Translations under genes and position numbers: made by a program
In this document: positions 47,353 through 59,060 of the stretch, piece by piece
Layout: every line of letters begins with the position of its first letter
Position numbering within the stretch: the stretch's first letter is position 1
The notes under the pieces: model-generated
Database searches by the model: none
Told to the model about the DNA's origin: nothing
What the model saw: only the letters and a program-made list of their open reading frames with translations
NCBI GenBank assembly: GCA_032629725.1
Contig: JAFEVB010000036.1
Location: 186,001-250,000 of the forward strand
Direction: 5' to 3'
DNA: 64,000 nucleotides
Source of the DNA: Gremmenia infestans
Lineage: Eukaryota; Ascomycota; Leotiomycetes; Helotiales; Hamatocanthoscyphaceae

Positions 47353-48086
47353 TTCTGGCAAGGCAAAGCCCCCCAAAACCACTTAAAATACTAACCGAGG
47401 TGCTAGGCTCGATTCGCCTAGGCCAAATGACGGCAAAAAGGGGGGCGGGGGGCAACACCATACCTTTAATTTTGCTACTCTGGGCTTATGTTTTGGATTC
47501 AAGATATTGACATGAAAACGTTGTGTTTATACCAATATTCTTGCCTTTTTCTATGTCTTGTTTTTTTAACCCATTATTATTGCGTCGCTTAAGTCCTTAG
47601 CAAAGAGCTTTCATAACACCTAAAGATAAAGGTGCTGAACATAGCTGATATCATTAACTTTACAGCTATAAGGATGTCTGTAACATATATTTATATGCTA
47701 TTGAAACCATGTATGCTAGTCATGAAAATGGATATAAATTTAACAAAGGTATCACTCCTAGTCATGTCTTTTGAACACCGGCCTATGGTTTCGCCCTAAC
47801 ACACCTTATTGTCTATGAAATATATACATCCGCAAGGCCTCATTCAAGTGAATAGGATGTACAATACATGTTTACCGCCGTGTTACCCGAATAGCGTCAA
47901 ATTTCAAGACTATCCTCTCGAGCGCAAGATGCTTAGGCTTCGAATAAAATCAAACACATCTAAAGTACAGTCATGCGATCATGTAACATCATAGTTTCTA
48001 TCGACTACTATTTCTTGTCCTCTAAGTCTCATTTGTTAGCCTGCATCAAACAGCCCTCTTAGTTTCAGGCAGCTTCCTTACTGGCT

Positions 48087-49157
48087 CTAAGCCAAACGTG
48101 CCTTCACTGCCTTGAATCTAATTACTTCCCTGGCCTCTTCTACTGCATCCTTTTCGTCAAGAAACAGATCAACGTGCTTCGCAAACAGCTCTGCATATTG
48201 ATACAAAAATCCATGCCCCGAGTTGGGGTAGATATGGAGATGTGCAAATGGCAGGATCTGCGCTAGTTCATGACTGTTAACTGTCGGAATCAATGTGTCA
48301 TTATCTCCATTTGCCACAAAAACAGGCATCGTGAGCTCATGGATACGCTCAAAGGCGTTTCGTGGGTGCGGCTTCATATTACTCGCGAAAGATTCGATTT
48401 GTCGTTTTGCGAGTTCGGGGCTGAGGTGTGGAGCGCGATCCGTAGTCCTAGACATGATGCGGTCCCAAGAAGCCTGGGCTGCTGCTTGACCATGAGGGCT
48501 TGGATTGAAGAAGGAAAGAGCAATGGAGGCTTTGAACTCCTCATCCGTGCGAGAAGTTGCTAGTGCTGCGAAGATCTCCGGCGGACCGCGGGTTGAATTT
48601 GGAGTAATGCTTGTGCGGGTGCCGGCCAATATAAGTTTTCGGACAAGGCCAGGAGCATTCAGAGCAACGTACTGGGCTGCGGCACCACCCATGGAGAATC
48701 CAAGTAGATCAATCTCTTTGATATCCAAAACTTCCACAAGACCGACGACGTGTGCAGCCCATCCTTGAAGAGTAGTTGGCGTCTCGCCTTCGCTGTGTCC
48801 GACTCCTGGGTAGTCAAGGAGTATGAGAGGTCGAGACTTGGCGAGAGAATTGATGAGAGCCGGGTCCCAGAAGTCCATGTTTCCACGGAAATGGATCTAA
48901 GTTCAAACATTCCGGATCAGTATTATGTAGGCCCTCCAAGAATAGTAGGAGAAGAAGAAGGAGACTTTATCTCTAGAATGGAACAATGTTCCATTCCCCA
49001 ATCTAGTAGGAGAAGTCTAGTTGAGAAATGTATTGCCGAAGAGTTTACTTACCATCATCACTAATGGTATGCCAGATGGCTGTCCAAGGCGACGATATGC
49101 TGCTTTCACACCGTTGACCAAGGCATACTGTGTGATTGCAGTTTGCTGGGTGGTCAT
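48087..49157 (-). CDS. Alpha/beta hydrolase
   Basis: Exons 49157-49053 and 48896-48087 give 304 residues. The nucleophile elbow is GFSMGG (Ser about 103), the acid is probably the Asp in NGDNDTLIP, and the base is the His in NSGHGFLYQY, all in family order. LILLDYPGVGHSEG is the usual strand-turn before the elbow. No signal peptide or transmembrane helix is seen, so it is likely cytosolic. Relatives act as esterases, epoxide hydrolases, haloperoxidase-like enzymes or lactonases; the substrate cannot be deduced. It is divergent from the transcription-factor-like gene at 49660, with about 500 bp between the starts, which makes co-regulation possible. Confidence 0.9.
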
Positions 49158-49659
49158 TGTTTCAGTGAAAGTGGTTTTTTGGTTGAGTAGAAGCGATCTT
49201 GAAGTTTGTGATATTCTATACTCTATACCTAATATCTGAAAGAAATTGATAAGAATATCGTCTTGCTGCGGAAAGGACTCCAACTTAAATACAGGTGGAA
49301 TCGCTTTACTTTTCCATGCCGCAAAGCGTCGATCATTTTGATACCACACACTTCTCGAGATACGATCAAATATGATGCTTTTGATAAAACCCAGAAAAGG
49401 GACTCATTAACGAATTAGGCAAATGCCAGAAAGTAGACTAGTCTCTATGCATGCAAGTCTCAAATACTAGGGCATAAATAGTACTGATCATTGGCCTAGT
49501 CCCCGCTTTTGATCACCTTACAAAGCCGAGATCTCTCGGCTAACATCGTTTTCTGTGATTTGTGATATTCGACACCTCTTTGGGTTTGATAGAGCTTTTG
49601 TACGAGTGAAGAATCCTACGTCAAGCCGCAAATTAATAAAGGGTAGGGATCCCATCAAT
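49158..49659. other. Divergent intergenic region
   Basis: About 500 bp between the alpha/beta hydrolase and the transcription-factor-like gene, so it holds both promoters. No named element was recognised. Confidence 0.4.
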
Positions 49660-51369
49660 ATGAACAGCTTTAACATTCTAGTACCTGATGGTCCTATGGT
49701 CACGGTGCATAAGGGATGGCGAGTTCCGAGCAGTCGCCATGGAACTGCGTCTCCTTTGCCCCTCCCCATGTATTCGGGTCGTTCGAACAAAATAGATAAA
49801 TTTCAATCTTCAGGGATTGGACGACAGTTTGAATTTGTTAATGCGGTCAAACCGGGACGGAATAAGGATCCCGAAGTACGGAAACTTGTACGAACACATG
49901 TGAGAAATGAACATGTACGAAATACACTGCATCCTAGTCAAGCGCCCCAAAGGAAACTGGTGCCCCATGTGGCTGATCCATTTAATCCTGGAAGTGGGAA
50001 CGTTCAAAGCTCCGCGTTACTTCCAACCAACCCGGCTTCATCAGTTCCCAGTGCTGGTAGTCAGGACACTAGCCCCAGTGTTCCACGAAATATTGGCTAC
50101 CCCACAGCTCTTCTTAACTTCGAGTTCCCTATCGAGATGAACTCTAGCGTGCATATGCTGCTGGATCAATATCTCATGCACGCACCAAGGAGGCTATATC
50201 CATTGGAGTCTTGCCTGAGATCAAATCCTCTCAGGTCACCAGAATGGTTTCAGTACGCGATAAGAGATGCTGCAATGCTCCATGGCATGTTATATGCCGG
50301 TTCTCTCTACCTAGCTCTATTGGAAGGGAAGACGGGAACGAAGGACTCCATGCACCATCTCGGCCACGTTGTCTCCATAGTTAAAGAACGACTGAATGAA
50401 TCAGATGGAGGAATCGAAGACTCAACAATTGGTGCTATATCTTGCTTGGCTTTGGGGGAGGTATGTGCTTACTTCATGTTGTCGACAGCTCTGCTAAACT
50501 GGTCTTAGGCCATCACAGGGAATAAAGATTTATGGCAGACACACATGCTTGGGCTCAAGCAGATGATAAACTCAAGACGCAGTATTGATCCGCTACCAGC
50601 CCTTCTCCAGGCAAAGCTACGCCGGTAACTTATATTGATCCATATTCATGCCAATGCTAACAGCTACAGGTCCGACGTAACTGGGGCCATTGATTACGCA
50701 GCGACCCCGCTACTGGATTTCGATCGATCGAATAGACCACCCATCTGGGCTCTTCTCTCTGCGCAGACGATAGGAAACACTGATCGAGAGATGAAAAACG
50801 TCCTCACCAAATGTGAAGTTCATCCAAACCTCATTACCATCATGACAGATTTAGCATGCTTCTCACAAGCCATTCACTTCGCAACAGAAGCGTCCGTTTA
50901 CTTCGACCCAGCTACTTTCTCCGAGGACTTGTATTGGCTCGAATACAACTTTCTGGCTTTCGCGGCAAAACTTCCAGAAGGGTCAACAGAGACTGAAACT
51001 GACAAAGCCTGTCGACTCGGCGCGCTTCTTTACTTGAAAGCTATATTGCAAGAGTTCCCGCACTCCGTAAACGGTTCTACACTCCTGCTGGCCCAGTTGC
51101 GAAAATCATTGACTGGAATCTCGATGCAAGCATCCAACAGCCCGCTTCTTCTCTGGCTATGCCTCGTTGGAGGTTCGCTGTCGGAAAGGGAACACCGAGC
51201 TTGGTTTGTGAGCTGTTTGGCTCAAATTAGAACGGTGTCCCCAGTCCCTTCGTTTGATGATTTTGAGCTTGATTTGAGCCGAATGCTGGGGTTTAAGAAG
51301 GTGTTCGGGAGGGCATTTGAGACACTCTGGAATGAAACACTGGTTAGGAGTGGAGCTTTCTTTTCTTGA
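49660..51369 (+). CDS. Fungal transcription-factor-like protein without a zinc cluster
   Basis: Exons 49660-50460, 50509-50624 and 50670-51369 give 538 residues. The N-terminus has the motif QFEFVNAVKPGRNKDPEVRK, then a stretch of Arg/His-rich residues, as in the DUF3468/fungal_trans_2 group often called tachykinin-family proteins. The middle and end are helical (AIRDAAMLHGMLYAGSLYLA, TIGAISCLALGEAITGNKDLW) and match the regulatory half of Zn2Cys6 factors. There is no CxxC zinc cluster anywhere, so direct DNA binding through that fold is unlikely. The start at 49660 is the first ATG of the frame. It may act as a co-regulator; the target is unknown, although a hydrolase lies divergent and two cellulolytic genes lie downstream. 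Confidence 0.82.
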
Positions 51370-51888
51370 TTAAAGCTTTCGAATACCCAAGAGTCTGCCT
51401 TGATAATCACGGCGCCGACGGTCGCCACTGGGTCAGTCAGATGTTTTAGCCCGTCTTCGAGATATCGGGTTATATCATTTGAGCTGCGGTCAATTCCTAC
51501 ACCTACTCACCTTTTATCATCATCTCGAAATCCGGATGGGACCGTATGGAACATAGACATTGGATTGTCGCCAACGGCAACTGGATTCAACCAAAGGGGG
51601 TGCGGATCAGCGTTCAAGCCACGGTTACGAGCTACCGAAACGCGAAATTGGAAAAATATACGAGGTTCAAATCATGATCTCACTTGAGTTGGGGTTCTAG
51701 TTTAATCGCAGAATTTCACCACAGTACACCCACCACCGCAGTACTGTCAAGAATAAGAAATTTATATGAAGCTCATTCTTGTTTGAAGAATCGGATATGT
51801 ACAGTTGATAAGTTACAAGAGAACAAATTGAGCACGTCCAGCATCGGGTTTTGAAGAGGAAGCTCCCAGAGCCTTTGTCTTTAGTGTA
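51370..51888. other. Intergenic region between convergent genes
   Basis: About 520 bp between the 3' ends of the transcription-factor-like gene and the GH5 gene. An open frame at 51400-51687 has no conserved features and starts with a non-ATG codon. Confidence 0.45.
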
Positions 51889-53098
51889 CTACCGGGCAAT
51901 GCAAGCTTTCATCAAGGCAGTGTCTGTCCAAGTGCTGCCACTCAGGGTTGGAGTCAGATCCAATTCGTAAGTAGAGTCGAATGATCCCGCTGACCACGCG
52001 ACATATCCCAAGAAGACATCCGTGTTCGAGCTGCGATAACAGTTAGTGTTGCGCAATCTCATCTCACGTCCAGAATGGATTTCTTACTTCATGAAATTGA
52101 TTGCTGAGCATAGGTGTTGTTCACAAGAAGCTGTGTTTCCTCCACCGGTCTCAGTGTTCAACGCCTGTCGCTTATTCGTGCGCAGCCATGTTGCAAGGGG
52201 TTGCCAAGCACTGGAGATGTTGTCAGTCACACACTCGGTGTGTGTTCCAGAGTAGTCATAGTCGAGGTATTGGTGAACGTCAAAGATTAGGTTCGTGGTG
52301 CTGCCGTCTAGATTCTTGACTTTGGAAAGCGCGGCTCCCGAACCATTATCAACGAACGATCCAGCCGAGGTGTAGCCAGTCCCAGGTAGTAGAACTATCT
52401 TTCATTAGCCAGGTCTCGGGTCTGCCTTGATCATGGTAGTGCATACTCATTTGGCTCGTAGCTCCAGCAGTGCGAATAGCCGTGACGACCAGCTGAACGG
52501 TACCTGCCCACGTGTTGATATCCAAATCATGCGGCTCGTTCATGACCCCGAAAGCGATATTGGATGAACCCTTGTACTTCGTCGCAAGCTGTGTCCACAA
52601 TTGCACGAGAGACGCATTAGAAGGCCCGCCTTGTCCAATGATTCCTCCGTACCATCTAGCATAATTGTGAATATCAACTATGCAGGTAGCTCCGGTGTTC
52701 AGACAAGCTTGGACAAGTTGATCGTAGTTTGCTAGTTTCGTAGTGTCGAATGTTCCGATGTTGTAGTTTGTGAGATATTCCCAGCCGACTGGGAGTCGGA
52801 AGATGTTCAGGTTGTCGTCCTTCACAAAGTGGCTCATTTGTCCAGCTCCATCAGGTCCTCCGAGGGCTGAGAGTGGGGGATAGACGCTCGACACAGTCTG
52901 GCTGCCATCGGTAAGAACGCCGAAGTCAAAGCCGGCAATGTTAACCCCAGCTGTTGAGAGTGAGCAAAATAGTACTATTTACTTCCATGTTTAAGACTCA
53001 CCGTATTTGACGGCTGTATTCGCCCTGACTGATGTAGTGGTTGGAAGCGCGAAGACCTGGCTAAGTAGTACAATACTGGAAATTAAAGACGACTTCAT
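51889..53098 (-). CDS. GH5 endo-beta-1,4-glucanase (secreted)
   Basis: Four exons on the minus strand (53098-53002, 52950-52447, 52394-52088, 52030-51889) give 349 residues. A signal peptide covers about residues 1-18 (MKSSLISSIVLLSQVFAL). The catalytic domain is glycoside hydrolase family 5 (subfamily 5 type): VNIAGFDFG, FRLPVGWEYL, IVDIHNYARW, acid/base Glu in GVMNEPHD (about E171), LIFDVHQYLD, and nucleophile Glu in ALNTETGGG (about E282). It cleaves internal beta-1,4 bonds of cellulose outside the cell. There is no cellulose-binding module, and the protein ends SGSTWTDTALMKACIAR. A TATA-like sequence lies about 110 bp upstream. It forms a same-strand pair with the AA9 gene 1.9 kb away. 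Confidence 0.94.
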
Positions 53099-53207
53099 TT
53101 TATATCAAACGAAAACAACAACAGAAATTGTATAATGAAGGAGTTGAAATGAATGTGGTGAAAGAATGTGATTTTAGAGAAGAAAGGTAACAACAAATGA
53201 CACATTC

Positions 53208-53214
53208 TTATATA
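53208..53214 (-). promoter_or_regulatory. TATA box of the GH5 gene
   Basis: TATATAA on the minus strand, about 110 bp upstream of the ATG at 53098. Confidence 0.5.
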
Positions 53215-53572
53215 AAGAGATGGTTCCACCCAGGAGGAACGTCGCTGATCTAGAGGAGCAAGAATGAGCGAAGGATGAGATGACGGGGAACCCCTGCCTG
53301 CCCACCACATGATAAATCTCCGCAGTTCGATCAAAATCAAGATTTACGAACGTGTGAACGAATATCGTTCTACTCGCCTACAGCACTTTGTTTCTTGATG
53401 CTGATATAATATATGAGGACTTTGTTTCCAAAAACATAATCAACATGAGAGTCTCATCGGATTTCCTAACATGTGTGGTTGTTTCAGATAGACGTGTGGA
53501 GGAGGATGCGATGCCAGCCCTAATTTTACTGACCAATGAGAACGAGTGACCTTGTTTTACTCTACGGAGTAA

Positions 53573-53581
53573 GCACCTATC
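53573..53581. repeat. TACGGAGTA dispersed 9-mer
   Basis: Exact copy of the recurring 9-mer, 475 bp upstream of the GH5 start. Confidence 0.6.
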
Positions 53582-53930
53582 TAGTCTAGTTTTAGCTGAG
53601 GCTCTGCCCCTAATCCTACCAATTACAATGTGGAAAAGGCCTTACCTAATTTTGGTTTTACGAGTAGAGACCCACATACAGTATACTGCGACCATTGCTG
53701 TTTCAAGAAGTTATAAACTATTATCTGATTGGTCATCTAAAACAAGCTTAACGGGTATTACGCGGACAGCGTGTGGGGTGCGATCGTACTGAGTAATACG
53801 AAGTAATAAGGAATCATACGTAAATTACGCATCAGAAGCTTAAAAAAGCCACATTGACCACATACGGAAATAAACACGAGGATTTCCGGACTTATATGTG
53901 AGTTAGGCCGAGTAAGGAGTACCTGTCAGA

Positions 53931-53955
53931 CGAGTCGTACAGTAGATACGACTCG
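53931..53955. repeat. Perfect 9-bp inverted repeat
   Basis: Arms CGAGTCGTA (53931-53939) and TACGACTCG (53947-53955) with a 7-nt spacer, followed by GTACTGTA-rich sequence. Confidence 0.7.
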
Positions 53956-54990
53956 TACTGTATTGTACTGTACATGAATGCTGGACCTGCCCACTATAAA
54001 GCTGCTGAGCAGCCTTCTAATAAGCTACTATTGTACGAGTGGCATGGATCTTTAGACATTCCAAGATCGTAAATTTACACTGTTTGCAGAGCTACATATC
54101 GACAGACTGTTTCCTGTGTAACGTACCTTCCATCTCACTCCATCTATAGCTACGTTGCAACATTTGCACGGCCTATAAGAGATCTGTGAAGTAAGGGAAG
54201 GGAAGCCGGAAAGCCGGAAATAGCCCGCGAAGGAAGACCTGCAAGCAAAGAGATTCGGCCGCTCCCGTTCTTTCAGTCTTATCAGACCTTAACACCCTTC
54301 TGACAGGACCTAGACAAAGCAGTAAGTCTATTGACATAGAATCATTCAAAGAAAGAAGCAGAGTTAGATAAGGTATATAGAGATATTTATAGAAATTCAA
54401 AGTATCCGGGAAGGGAGGGGTATGCAAGATCTCGCTTCCGGACAAGGTGGGGTAATTTACCCCTGGCCTAGCCTGGATCTCTTCATATTAACAAAAGTCG
54501 GTCCGACGTACCGTGAGTTTTCAATCTACCGGTATCAGCCTTCACTCCATCGCCGGGAATCGACAGTCGCTGAACCGGACAAGTGCTGGAGACCTAGGCA
54601 CCCTACCATTGAAGACAGTACGGTATAGGAATTCCGACTTACGATTAAGCAGGAATTGAAAAGTGTTCCGTTCGACAGACAGCAAACTCCACCCTTTACC
54701 TTATCGTTCCTGGTTTCTCGACTTGGCGGAATCGTCACATTGTAAGTATCATATTTATTCCACTGTTTATCTTCGAAAAGAGGGAGTTGCGTCTGTGAAA
54801 GAATAGAAAAGCCACATCCCGAATCCCAATATAATAAAGTCCACACAACGTCCAATAAGATATCATATCCCCTATCCTAATCTGTCCACATGACTTGCCA
54901 CATGCAATTGCAAAGAGCCTGATAGGCCTAGAGGCCACAATACGAAGGAATGATCGTCCAACTTTCAGACTGCCTTGCTACGATCATCTC

Positions 54991-56306
54991 TCAGCACGTA
55001 AAAGTAGCGGGACCTACACTATTGTCAGGAACGTAACACCAAATCCTAAGATAACATACCTGGGATAGTATAATTCGTAAGAGTCTGATAGATATTGATC
55101 AAGATTCCCGGATCAGTAGCCTGTTCAGATCAGCATACTTGGTCACAGCAGCAGCGGCGGAGAGAAGAGAGAGATCAAATACCGCGTAAGCACCCGGGAA
55201 GCTGACTGTAGCGGGGGTCTTGGAACCCGAGCCGCCGGTGATGTTAATCTGTGCACATTCCAACTACAGGGACATCGGGATTCAGCAAGCATTTCACTTT
55301 AGAGGAGCGATCGAGACTTACGTAGAATTGAGCTCCGCCTGAAGACGACGCTGCTGGCTGTTAGTATGTGGGTACTAAAAGGGGCTGGGGCAATTGACCT
55401 GCGTGGAGCGCGATGAGCTCAGCGCGTAGTAGGTATTGCCCGGAGGCAATGCAAGAAGGGATTGGAATGGCTTGTTCTCCGAGTGCGGTAATCTGTGCGT
55501 GTTAGGAGGAGCTTGGTGGTGGAAAGATGTGACAACACGTACCAGGTCTTCTGTTGCCCATTTCCCGGCTTCAAAACAACGATCGTTAGTTCTTGCTTGT
55601 GGAAGTGCAGAGTGGATTTTACGTACTGCCAATGTTAAGGCCAGCTTCAGAGATCTTAAACCATCCATCCCCGATCCCAGTATCCGAGGTAGCACTGCTG
55701 ACTTTTTTCAGGTAGGCCATGACTGGGCCCTGAGTGGTGTTATGATTGGCAACTTTTCCAATTTGTCGGACTTTGTGGGAAGGCTCACCTTGTGGCTAGC
55801 ATCAATGACATCGTCGGAACCACTTGTTTGGGTATGTCTCCAGCGAGCGCTGACAGATGAACCAGCTGCTACATCGATGACTGAACTCGAGGCTGTAGTG
55901 GGATTTGGTCCGCCGTTACACTATGCATGCGTCAGAAAATCTCCCCGAATTATGAAGAGAGTGGACTCAGATGAGCAGACCCGCGCCTACTCGCCAACGG
56001 GTCTTCCAGAAGACTAAAAAATACGTACAACAATGTCACTGGAAGTCACATCTTGAATTGGCTACAGAGAGTGGACGTCTCAGTACATGTACAAACAGCA
56101 TGGGGGAGAAATTCTCACGCCATCATATGTAGGCTCCCTGATCCCCACTCCAATACCTGTAAATTTGAGTCAACATGCGAGGGAAGTCGAGTTGTGTTTA
56201 TGAAAATACCATTTGTAGTTCCTCCAGAAGTAAGCTGAGTGAAAATGGTATGAGAAGAAACAACTCTAAGGAGCGCGGCGATTAGAAATGAGTTTTGGAA
56301 TTTCAT
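54991..56306 (-). CDS. AA9 lytic polysaccharide monooxygenase (secreted)
   Basis: Eleven exons on the minus strand (56306-56210, 56156-56119, 56061-56029, 55920-55789, 55729-55627, 55568-55543, 55492-55399, 55353-55322, 55263-55183, 55120-55060, 55013-54991) close exactly to 239 residues, a normal AA9 length without an accessory module. Signal peptide residues 1-18 end at VVSS, leaving His19 (HTIFTQL) as the first residue of the copper histidine brace. The second brace His is in WRHT (about H85), and the axial Tyr is probably in GAQFYLECAQ (about Y185). Other family blocks are CNGGPNP, DASHKGPVMAYL, IPSCIASGQYLLRAELIALH, INITGGSG, PATVSFPGAY and the end GPATFTC. These copper enzymes oxidatively cleave crystalline cellulose. 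The density of ten introns in 1.3 kb means ORF-based tools see only fragments. Confidence 0.93.
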
Positions 56307-57764
56307 AGTGATAGCTATAGCTGTGTGAAATCAAAATAGAATAGAGAGGCGGAGAAGAAAAGCTTGTAGATCTTGCTATATATGCAAGTTCTCTGGGAAG
56401 CTTAAATTGGACGCAGAATAGTCATTCATCAGATGAACTTCAATTCCGCCAACCGGACTCCCAGTCTTACATGAAACTTTTTCAAATAGGGTGACCAAAT
56501 TCTGCTTGAAAAGTCGACACCATTGGGAGCCGATTATTGGCAATTCAGGTGAGCATGATGGGGAAGACAGTGTCAGTTTGACCAACTTGATCCAATCGCA
56601 TCCAGCCACTACGGTATGCGGCAACGGATGTTGACCCTCCGAATGTGATGCCGACGGGGTGTGTAGCTGTCAGCTGTCGCTCTGCTGTTCATCTTGGCCT
56701 GGTTGAAATATATTACCCATATTGCATGAGATAAAGTTGGAAAATGTGGGGTTGGCATCGCCCGCAAATTAATTTGTTCCGTGTCATTCAAGACTGTCCC
56801 TTGGTAGCGAGGGTGCCATGCTGCCAGAGATCCATGAAGGTTTCACAGGATTCCTTGTGCAAGTTCCAAATAGATCAAGCAGTAAGGTATAACATCTCGC
56901 AAATCGAAAAGAAATATAAAAGTGGCTGCAACTCCACTGATGTGATGCGGTGCACTCGTGATAGTTTCAAGTGCACTTCAAAGAGCCTACCCGACACAGA
57001 TCACAATCTGACAGTTGGCGGTCTTGAAGATTGTTGACCTCATGATGTCCTATTGCAATACCAGTAGTCTGCAAAATCAGTGGTATCGAGCTTGAATCCA
57101 TGAGTTGCTTGCGAGCGATCATAAAACGCACACGGCCTCTCAGATCTCTATAGAGACTGTCGTTAATTGGGTCATGAATACAGAAAGGAAATCTTCCATG
57201 TGGTGGCTTTTGATCTTTTCGTCACCTACTGGTGGCAATCGGAATATCTGAATGCATGGAGACGCCACTGTTCTTGCCAACTTTGGCTCAGGTAGATCTG
57301 ATAACTTGCTGAGAGCTTGAAGGAACCCTTTAGCGGTGCTTTGATTGATTGTTGTCGCCCATTTCGTGCCAAGGAGACGTAGCCTGGTAACGAACGAAAC
57401 CCAAAAGGTAGAAATCTGCAGAGGATAGCTCTAAATGTAGGTGCACGCTGGAATGAGGCATCCAAGAGCAGGATCTATATGAGAGGCGAGAAGAGTGTAT
57501 ATTAAGTAGGTAAGCGCTGGCATAGAATCAATGCCTTATTTGATCGTACTAGTTTGGTTTAGCGAATCGTGAAACAACTACTAAATCGTTAGGCAAAATT
57601 AACAAAAAGGAGAATTGAATATTTGGTAAGATTAGCCTGATCATGAGGCCTAAATTGGGGCACTATACACGGCATCACCGTCGTCGTCCCATACCGTAGC
57701 CGTAGCTTGCCCACCATACTCTGTTTCACTTTCTGTGTAGATCTCACTGATAACTTTCCCTCTC
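56307..57764. other. Intergenic region upstream of the AA9 gene
   Basis: About 1.46 kb containing the AA9 promoter and the 3' flank of the 2EXR gene. Short open frames on either strand (for example 56744-57037, 57226-57465) show no conserved pattern and are not called. Confidence 0.45.
56377..56383 (-). promoter_or_regulatory. TATA box of the AA9 gene
   Basis: A TATATA run about 75 bp upstream of the start at 56306. Confidence 0.5.
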
Positions 57765-59060
57765 TCAGCTCGGTTGCTGTTCCTCCAAAAATCGAAACCA
57801 ACTCTTCGACTCGGATGGTACTTGTGTTTCAAAACTTCTGACTTTGTCTCTCCAGGCTTGATGCGACAATCGACTTGATAACTGCTCGTAGTATTCAGAA
57901 TCATCTTCTTGCTCGGGGTCGCTCTCCTCGAACTCTTCTTCTTCCAGATCATAATCCAAGTAGATATCGCCAGACTTTCGAGTAATGGCCTCGATTTCTG
58001 GTGGGTCCCATTCAGGCCTTTCGATCTTGATTGTCCGAAAAGAGTCTGAAGCCAATTCGACTATCCGCTCGGCACGTTTACCAAGCTTACAATGCGGGTC
58101 TGGCTTGGAGAACTCGGGATCTTTCGCCATGAGTCGGATAAGTTCGTCATCGACAATGTCTTGAAAGGGGTAGAATACGAGGGTTAGGACTCGAAGTTGC
58201 GGAAACTCTGCCCAAATTTCTACCGGAAAAGCACCGAAGATATTGATATCGACCATCAGCAGTTGTATGCTCTCTAGCTTCTTTAGATGCTTTTGTATCC
58301 TTCGTTGAAGCGGTCGTGTAGTGTTCATTCGGATCAATAAGTCGACCAGGATCTTGCATTCCCAAGGCGCTCCTCCAAGGTAGAAATTATCATATAGAGT
58401 ATTGAAATACGCTTCGTGGCTATCTGTGTCAGACCAGCCGGTAAATGGTAAACGAGTGAAAACCTTGCGGGCTTCCCTCCGAGATTGTTGGCAGACATGA
58501 AGTACAGTAGGGACTGTCTTTTCAACTACCCCAAAGCGATTGAGGGGCTCATTGCGGCATACACGACTTGTATGAGTAAATGTTTTAAAAAGGCACACTT
58601 CCTTGGTGGACATAAAAGGGTGTATTTGGGGATCTTCGACACGGCACGCGAGGGACCAGATCAATAGCTGAAGCTCGGAGGGAAGGGAGGGGAATTTCGT
58701 GAAAGTATAGGCGGGAATCGTTCGATTGCGGATCTCGGAAATCCCTTGCGACTATGCAATGTCAAATTCGTTTTTAAGTAACGGAGTAACAAGATACCTT
58801 ACGCAAAGTTGGTGTAGGAAAGGATACATGGTTTCAGCGCGGTGCCGGACTTCTGCTTCATCAAAGGCTTCTCTGGTTTTGCGAATCTTCTCTTCCAAAG
58901 CATCTCTTCGTTGCGCCTCTCCTATCTTAAATCTATCTTGGCCTAAGAATATTCCAAGTTCCGCGGACTCCTCCTGAGATAAGTCCCGGTCCTGTTCAAT
59001 CCATGGATGGATCTTTCCTCCATAGCTGTAGCTATAGCTGTATAAGGGGCGTTCTGCCAT
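57765..59060 (-). CDS. 2EXR-domain protein
   Basis: Exons 59060-58803 and 58751-57765 give 414 residues. The 2EXR domain begins at about residue 103 (TKFPSLPSELQLLIWSLAC) and shows the family pattern in TVLHVCQQSRREARKVF and YFNTLYDNFYLG. The N-terminal 100 residues are a charged coiled helix (RDALEEKIRKTREAFDEAEV). The C-terminus is strongly acidic (DLEEEEFEESDPEQEDDS). The first Met of the open frame is a non-ATG codon, so I take the ATG at 59060 (MAERPLYSY). 2EXR proteins are expanded in filamentous fungi, have no known biochemical role and are often polymorphic between strains. Confidence 0.85.

Larger units (their letters stand above)
47092..48086. other. Promoter region of the Mbp1-type gene and adjacent spacer
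   Basis: About 1 kb. The right part (47500-48086) is AT-rich with no supported exon. The left part is the Mbp1-type gene's promoter and holds three ACGCG cores. Confidence 0.5.
53099..54990. other. Intergenic region between GH5 and AA9 genes
   Basis: About 1.9 kb: the GH5 promoter plus the 3' flank of the AA9 gene. It has a TACGGAGTA copy (53573-53581) and a 9-bp inverted repeat (53931-53955). No exon is supported. Confidence 0.45.

Noticed and set aside
51600..51690. Possible tRNA because of ggttcaaatc B-box-like sequence
   Set aside because: No matching acceptor stem or anticodon arm could be folded around it.
56744..57037. 97-residue Cys-containing open frame, considered as a small secreted protein
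   Set aside because: No signal peptide, and the cysteines are irregular.
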